Shown here: positions 14,122 to 18,343 of the stretch, in pieces
How the letters are laid out: the number at the start of each line of letters is the position of its first letter
Numbering within the stretch: the stretch's first letter is position 1
Assembly (NCBI GenBank): GCA_016288355.1
Contig: JAEEYY010000135.1
Coordinates: 1-18,343, forward strand
DNA: 18,343 nt
Direction: 5' to 3'
Source: Synergistes sp.
GTDB taxonomy: Bacteria; Synergistota; Synergistia; Synergistales; Synergistaceae
Position numbers and translations under genes: made by a program
Notes under the pieces: model-generated
The model's input: only the letters and a program-made list of their open reading frames with translations
The model's database searches: none
What the model was told of the DNA's origin: nothing

Positions 14122-15272
14122 TGCCGCACCGCCTTTGCCAGAGCAAGATAACAAGTCTTTGCCATATCCATATCGACTCCTTTTTTCAGCGAGAAGAGCA
14201 GTTTGCCCATCACAGCGCGGGACGCCTCTTTGACGCGCTGCGCCTCTTCTTCGCTCTCACAGCCCAGTTCATGCGCCAGTTCGCGTTCCGTGAAGGCGCA
14301 GACGTCCTCAATATATGGCATGCATTCGCGCATATCAAGCCATTCATGGAAGCGCCTGATATCTGCGTCAAGATACTTTCTTATCTCAGCCGTGAAACCG
14401 TCCGGCAGCGCACTGCAGCCAAGCCCGTCCATATCGACAAGCGTTACCGACGGACGATCCGAAAATGACGGGTCTATGTCCCTGGGGACCGCAAGATCTA
14501 TCATAAGGCGGCTTCTGCCGTCGTCAGCGAAATCGTCTGCGGTCAGAACAAAATGAGGGCTTGCGGTGGCGCATATCACCAGCACGCTTTCCTTCATCGC
14601 ATCATATCTCGAAGAGTATGGTATCAGCTTTACGCCTGCAGGCGGCAGCGCGCCGTCTTTGCGGATGCGCCGCTGCGTCATTTTTACCGAAGCGCCCTTC
14701 TCCGCAAGCAGCCCCGCTGCGGTCATCCCCATTTCTCCGCTGCCTACCACAAGAGTCCTGACTCCGCGGAGCGAACCGAAAAATGACGCGGCTTCGGAGC
14801 ATGCGACGGCCGCGGCCGACGTCTCATGCGGGATCGTCTTGAATTTGGCACGAATCTCCTTGCCTGTCGCTACTGCATGCTGGAATAACTGTCCTAAAAC
14901 TGCCCCACAGACCTTTTCCTGCCGGGCTTCGAAGAGCGCGTCTTTCATCTGTCCGAGTATCTGATCCTCAAGCGGTATCTGGGAGTGCAGCCCGGCCGCT
15001 ATATCAAAGACACGCTCCACTACGGCTTCGCCGCTTAGCGAAAAGAAATCGCCGCAGCCGCGGGCGCGCCGCAGCAGATCGGCGGGATCCTCTTCGCAGA
15101 GCGCCACAAGCTCCGTCCTGTTGCATGTTGAGATAAGCACCGCCTCTTCCACATACGGAGCGATAGACTGCAGCAGCTCGCGCCTTCCGCTCTCAGTGAA
15201 GGAGAAGCGTTCTCTTACCGCTACAGTTGCGGATCTGTAGTCCAGCCCCGCAAGCTTAAACTCCAAAGACAT
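14118..15272 (-). CDS. hemA: Glutamyl-tRNA reductase (divergent)
   Basis: The 384-residue product reduces glutamyl-tRNA(Glu) to glutamate-1-semialdehyde, the first committed C5-pathway step. The catalytic thiol is Cys50 in STCNRTE, at the same number as in E. coli HemA. Also seen are EDQILGQMKDA (102-112), the NADPH-binding VVGSGEMGMTAAGLL and MIDLAVPRDIDP. It is about 35 residues shorter than E. coli HemA (418). The His before the GLDS motif (His99 in E. coli) aligns with Arg87. The NRT motif after the nucleotide fold reads TQRR. The protein is therefore divergent, but the frame and core motifs are intact. It starts 2 nt after cbiG with AAAGGAG upstream and ends in an ATGA overlap with cbiH. 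Confidence 0.94.
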   Translation of the reverse strand: MSLEFKLAGLDYRSATVAVRERFSFTESGRRELLQSIAPYVEEAVLISTCNRTELVALCEEDPADLLRRARGCGDFFSLSGEAVVERVFDIAAGLHSQIPLEDQILGQMKDALFEARQEKVCGAVLGQLFQHAVATGKEIRAKFKTIPHETSAAAVACSEAASFFGSLRGVRTLVVGSGEMGMTAAGLLAEKGASVKMTQRRIRKDGALPPAGVKLIPYSSRYDAMKESVLVICATASPHFVLTADDFADDGRSRLMIDLAVPRDIDPSFSDRPSVTLVDMDGLGCSALPDGFTAEIRKYLDADIRRFHEWLDMRECMPYIEDVCAFTERELAHELGCESEEEAQRVKEASRAVMGKLLFSLKKGVDMDMAKTCYLALAKAVRQ

Positions 15273-15274
15273 CG

Positions 15275-16213
15275 TCAGATGCTCCTTTTTCTTGCCAGCG
15301 CGAAAGTTATCCCGCTGTATCTGGTCTTGAGCCGCACCATATAGCCGCCGCGCGACGCGGCAAGAGCCGCGCGTTCGCAGACGTTGTCGGTCCCTACCGC
15401 AGCGGCGGCGGCCGGCGAAACGGTAAAGTTCCCGGGCAGCGCCATCAGCTCCTCTGCGGAGAATGTCTCAAAAGGCACTTTGTAAGATTCGGCGAGCTTT
15501 ATTATCGCCGGCTCGTCCTTCTTTTTGTCGACCGACGCAAAAGCCGCGGCGGAAAGCGGCGAATATCCGCTGTCCTTCATAAAGTCAAGGAAACAGGCGC
15601 TGAGCATATCGGGATCAACGCCGCGCCTGCAGCCGACGCCCACGGTAAGATCCTTCGGCCGCAGCCAGAGCGTAACAGGGTATGGCGTCTTTATCAGTTC
15701 GTCGGTCACCGCCACCCCTACGCTGTGCCCCGAGAGCAGTTCTGCCGCGACCTGCTTTGCCGCGGGAAGGTTCTCTATCACGCAGCCGTTTTTGACGGCC
15801 CACGAATCCGGCGGGGTGATTCCGTTCACGTCTGTTGCGGTGGTGATGACCGGACGCCCCCCTGTTATCTCCGCTACTCGCACCGCAAGGTCGTTTGCCC
15901 CGCCTATATGTCCGGAAAGCAGGGAGATAACGTTTTTGCCCAGTTCGTCTGTAACGACCACAGCGGGGTCTTCGCACTTTCCCTTCAGGTGCGGCGCTGC
16001 GGCGCGCACCGCTATGCCGCATGACGAAACGAAAACGACGGCGTCTGAATCCTCAAAGCGGGAGCCGGTCCACTCATCGAGGGAAGCGCCGAAGGGGAGC
16101 ACTCCGTTTCCGGCATATCTTTCCGGAGCCCAGGCGGAGCCGCCGAAAGCAAGCGCTATTTTCAGCGCAAGCATCGCCCCTCTTTCGGAAAAGGCCGCCG
16201 CGTGCAGCTTCAT
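15275..16213 (-). CDS. cbiG: Cobalt-precorrin-5A hydrolase
   Basis: The 312-residue product matches CbiG, which opens the delta-lactone of cobalt-precorrin-5A and releases acetaldehyde, a step specific to the anaerobic pathway. The N-terminal and central domain includes SSCGIAVRAAAPHLKGK and PAVVVTDELG, then SLLSGHIGGANDLA and ITTATDVNGITPPDSWA. The C-terminal CbiG_C domain includes LTVGVGCRRGVD and a terminal TRYSGITFALARK. I chose the ATG at 16213, in an ATGA overlap with cbiF; the longer frame to 16267 lies inside cbiF. hemA follows after 2 nt. Confidence 0.95.
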   Translation of the reverse strand: MKLHAAAFSERGAMLALKIALAFGGSAWAPERYAGNGVLPFGASLDEWTGSRFEDSDAVVFVSSCGIAVRAAAPHLKGKCEDPAVVVTDELGKNVISLLSGHIGGANDLAVRVAEITGGRPVITTATDVNGITPPDSWAVKNGCVIENLPAAKQVAAELLSGHSVGVAVTDELIKTPYPVTLWLRPKDLTVGVGCRRGVDPDMLSACFLDFMKDSGYSPLSAAAFASVDKKKDEPAIIKLAESYKVPFETFSAEELMALPGNFTVSPAAAAAVGTDNVCERAALAASRGGYMVRLKTRYSGITFALARKRSI

Positions 16214-16971
16214 GCCTGCGGCGCAGCCTTTCTGAAGCCGTGCGAGAAATGGCTGTCGTAAAGACATGAAAGCTCGTATTCGTCGCCTAGGAAGTCTCCG
16301 ACCAGGATAAGCGCCGTTTTGTTTATGCCGGCTTCCGCGGCAAGGCGCGGAATATCGGAAAGCACGCCGCGCAGCACCTGCTGGTCCGGCCAGGACGCAC
16401 GGCTTACTATTGCCGCTTTCGTATCCGGCGCGTAACCGCCGGCGATAAGCTCGGCGCAGAGCGCCTCGAGCATGCCGGCCGAAAGGAAGAGCACCATCGA
16501 CGCATGGTGCGACGCAAGAAGCCTTATCTTTTCCTTTTCCGGCACCGGCGTGCGCCCTTCCATGCGCGTTATTATCACGGTCTGGCTCACCGACGGCAGC
16601 GTATATTCGGCCTCGGCCGCCGCCGCCGCGGCACAGAAGGAGCTGACGCCGGGCGTGATATCGTAAGGTATGCCCAGCTTCTTCAGCCTGTCCATCTGTT
16701 CCCGGACAGCGCCGTATACAGACGGGTCCCCGGTATGCAGGCGGACCGCGTCTTTTCCGGCTTTATGAGCCGCGCTGAGCTTTTCTATAACTTCGTCGAG
16801 CGTCATGCCGGCACTGTCGTATATCTCACAATCTTCTGCCGCGAACTTCAGAAGTTCCGGATTTACAAGCGAGCCGGCATATATGATCATCCCGGCTTTT
16901 TTCAGCAGTTCGGCGCCGCGCAGCGTGATCAGATCCACCGCGCCCGGGCCCGCCCCGACAAAATGTATCAT
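16210..16971 (-). CDS. cbiF: Cobalt-precorrin-4 C11-methyltransferase
   Basis: The 253-residue product is a SAM-dependent methyltransferase of the CbiF/CobM type acting at C11. Seen are MIHFVGAGPGAVDLITLRG (1-19), IIYAGSLVNPELL, RLHTGDPSVYGAVREQMD, a SAM-pocket PGVSSFCAAAAAAEAEYTLP, SQTVIITRMEGRTPVP and SRASWPDQ. IIYAGSLV and TRMEGRTPVP are characteristic of this subgroup rather than CbiL or CbiH. I chose the ATG at 16971, in an ATGA overlap with the cbiET stop and behind a strong AAGGAGG site. A longer frame to 17037 lies inside cbiET. Confidence 0.96.
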   Translation of the reverse strand: MIHFVGAGPGAVDLITLRGAELLKKAGMIIYAGSLVNPELLKFAAEDCEIYDSAGMTLDEVIEKLSAAHKAGKDAVRLHTGDPSVYGAVREQMDRLKKLGIPYDITPGVSSFCAAAAAAEAEYTLPSVSQTVIITRMEGRTPVPEKEKIRLLASHHASMVLFLSAGMLEALCAELIAGGYAPDTKAAIVSRASWPDQQVLRGVLSDIPRLAAEAGINKTALILVGDFLGDEYELSCLYDSHFSHGFRKAAPQA

Positions 16972-18194
16972 TTTCTTTCCTCCTTCTCCGCGCCGGTAAG
17001 CGCGGAAAACAGTGTCACCGGGTTTCTTGCCTGCCATATCTGCGCGTTCCCGGCTTTCTTAACTCTGCTTACAGATATCTGCGCCGCGTCAAACGCGCTG
17101 AAGCCATCTCCGCAGAGGACAGAACTGCATATAGACGCAGTTTTGATCGACACAGACGACACTGCGACGCGTATGCCTGCGCCCGCGGACGCAACCCTTT
17201 CAAGTATCGCGGGAAGCTCCTTCCCGCTGCCCCCTATAAAGACCGCGTCGGGCGCCGGCAGCCTGCCCAGCGCGCCCATGGCTGACATCTCGTAGACCTT
17301 TATGTTGTGAAGACGGAATTTTTCCGCATTTCTGCGCACAAGTTCCGCTGCTGCGGCATTTACTTCGACCGCGTGCACCGCGGCGCATATCTGGGCTGCG
17401 GCGACAGAGACCGAGCCGGTGCCTGCGCCTATATCCCAGAGGACGTCGTCACGCGTGAGCCGAAGCTTTGCAATTATCGCGGCGCGAACCTCCTCATGCG
17501 TCATAGGCACGCCTTCGGAGCGGATAAAGTCTTCGTCCTGCGGCAGGAAAGCCGCGCGTGCGGTATAGTCTTCATTTATAAGCAGTACGATGGAAAGAGG
17601 ATCGAAGCTTTCTTTTGCCAGCTCGTCCGCGCGGGCGCGCCGTACCCGTTCGCCGGCCGCCCCCAGCCTTTCCCCGGTCACGGCTTCCACTGCGCCGAGC
17701 CCTGCCTCCGCAAGCAGCGAACAGAGCCACGCAGGGTTTTTGTCTGCATCGCAGAAGAATATCACGCTGCGGTTATGTTCGACTGTATCGAGTATCTTTT
17801 CATCCGATATGCCGCGTCCGTGCCCGGAGAGTATCACCGCGTCCTGCCATGTCTCACATGCTTTGGCACATAAGCTCTGAAAAGAGCTTATGCCCGGCAG
17901 TACGACGATCTCTTCTTCCTGGAAATTCTTCTTTATCAGCGGCAGCAGGCTGTAGATTCCCGCGTCGCCGGAGACCAGCACCGATACATCACCGTTGTCC
18001 AGCTCGCTGCGGAGAGCGGCGAAGGTCTCTTTGAAGTCCTTCATATCTATAATATTGGAGTGTCCCTCCGCCAGATGGCGGTGGCGCGGCGCGGCTGCCG
18101 CTGCGCATGAGCGCATAAGCGCTTCTTTTACCGCCGGCGTCAGCTCTTCCGGGTCTCCGGGACCTGCGGAAAGCACATAGATCTTATTTCGCAT
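16968..18194 (-). CDS. cbiET: Cobalt-precorrin-7 C5-methyltransferase / cobalt-precorrin-6B C15-methyltransferase (decarboxylating) fusion
   Basis: The 408-residue product is a CobL-like fusion. Residues 1 to about 206 are CbiE: VLSAGPGDPEELTP (7-20), VSGDAGIYSLLP (74-85), LPGISSFQSLCA (99-110) and SGHGRG (123-128). Residues from about 220 are CbiT, starting at GVPMTHEEVR (228-237), with the SAM-binding LWDIGAGTGSVSVAAAQI (252-269) and FIGGSGKEL. Together they methylate C5 and C15 and remove the C12 acetate carboxyl. The first CbiE segment after the glycine loop (CAAAAAPRHRHLAEG) is unusually Ala-rich. The ATG at 18194 follows GGAGG and overlaps the cbiD 3' end by 11 nt. Confidence 0.95.
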   Translation of the reverse strand: MRNKIYVLSAGPGDPEELTPAVKEALMRSCAAAAAPRHRHLAEGHSNIIDMKDFKETFAALRSELDNGDVSVLVSGDAGIYSLLPLIKKNFQEEEIVVLPGISSFQSLCAKACETWQDAVILSGHGRGISDEKILDTVEHNRSVIFFCDADKNPAWLCSLLAEAGLGAVEAVTGERLGAAGERVRRARADELAKESFDPLSIVLLINEDYTARAAFLPQDEDFIRSEGVPMTHEEVRAAIIAKLRLTRDDVLWDIGAGTGSVSVAAAQICAAVHAVEVNAAAAELVRRNAEKFRLHNIKVYEMSAMGALGRLPAPDAVFIGGSGKELPAILERVASAGAGIRVAVSSVSIKTASICSSVLCGDGFSAFDAAQISVSRVKKAGNAQIWQARNPVTLFSALTGAEKEERK

Positions 18195-18343
18195 TTCTTA
18201 TCTCCTCCGCAAATGAGAGCGCGTTGTCGGTGGCGCCCAAGATCGCGCCGCAGCTGTCTATAAAGGCCACAGCCGCGTCGACGTCGCCGTAGGTGCGCGC
18301 CCTGCAGCGTTCCGCAGTGATACCGGCCAGCGTTTTCCAAAGA
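18184..18343 (-). CDS. cbiD: Cobalt-precorrin-5B C1-methyltransferase, C-terminal fragment at window edge
   Basis: Only the last 52 codons are present, ending in TAA at 18184. The segment ERCRARTYGD, then VAFIDSCGAILGATDNA, resembles the C-terminal end of CbiD proteins (Cys/Arg-Thr helix, beta strand, Gly-x-Leu turn). Its place directly before cbiET matches the usual cbiD-cbiE-cbiT-cbiF order. The stretch is short, so the assignment rests partly on context. The stop overlaps the cbiET start by 11 nt. Confidence 0.72.
   Translation of the reverse strand, partial: LWKTLAGITAERCRARTYGDVDAAVAFIDSCGAILGATDNALSFAEEIRNAK

Overview
The window reads as chromosomal DNA from a GC-rich (roughly high-50s % by eye) anaerobic bacterium. 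It carries the anaerobic (early cobalt insertion) cobalamin route: cbiD, a cbiET fusion, cbiF, cbiG, cbiH, cbiJ, cbiA and cbiP. These are combined with C5-pathway tetrapyrrole genes (hemA, hemC, cobA-hemD, hemB, hemL) and an L10-leader-controlled rplJ-rplL unit. The combination fits Synergistota or a Firmicutes/Negativicutes-type anaerobe. I favour Synergistota only weakly, since no 16S or other phylogenetic marker is present beyond L10 and L7/L12. Every gene I can support lies on the minus strand, so transcription runs from high to low coordinates.

Region 18343 to 4085 is one very compact tetrapyrrole/cobalamin operon whose 5' end lies outside the window. In transcription order it holds cbiD (3' end only), cbiET, cbiF, cbiG, hemA, cbiH, a cbiJ/precorrin-2 dehydrogenase fusion, hemC, a cobA-hemD fusion, hemB, hemL, cobO, cbiP and cbiA. 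Almost every junction is a stop/start overlap (ATGA, TAATG) or a gap of a few bases. Together the genes take glutamyl-tRNA to 5-aminolevulinate (HemA, HemL), porphobilinogen (HemB), hydroxymethylbilane (HemC), uroporphyrinogen III (HemD), precorrin-2 (CobA) and sirohydrochlorin (the SirC-like domain). They then continue through the corrin ring steps to adenosylcobyric acid (CbiA, CobO, CbiP). The cobaltochelatase, cbiL, cbiC and the nucleotide-loop genes are not in the window. Upstream neighbours of cbiD are the obvious place for the first three.

Region 4084 to 3662 has no gene but is rich in signals. It holds two related 36-nt palindromic elements, then a perfect-consensus sigma-70-type promoter with an A7T7 tract against the -35 box. 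A ribosomal protein L10 leader with an intrinsic attenuator follows. These drive rplJ (L10) and rplL (L7/L12), which end at a strong GC-rich terminator. The usual rplK-rplA upstream and rpoB-rpoC downstream are absent.

Region 2444 to 1 holds a separate two-gene unit: an M20D-family amidohydrolase homologue that has lost most of its expected metal/catalytic residues, and an acyl-CoA synthetase (AMP-forming) that runs off the left edge.

The most notable points are the degenerate M20D protein, the CbiJ-SirC fusion inside an interleaved hem/cbi operon, the paired 36-nt palindromes between cbiA and the rplJ promoter, residue losses in HemA and CobO, and the isolated rplJL unit.
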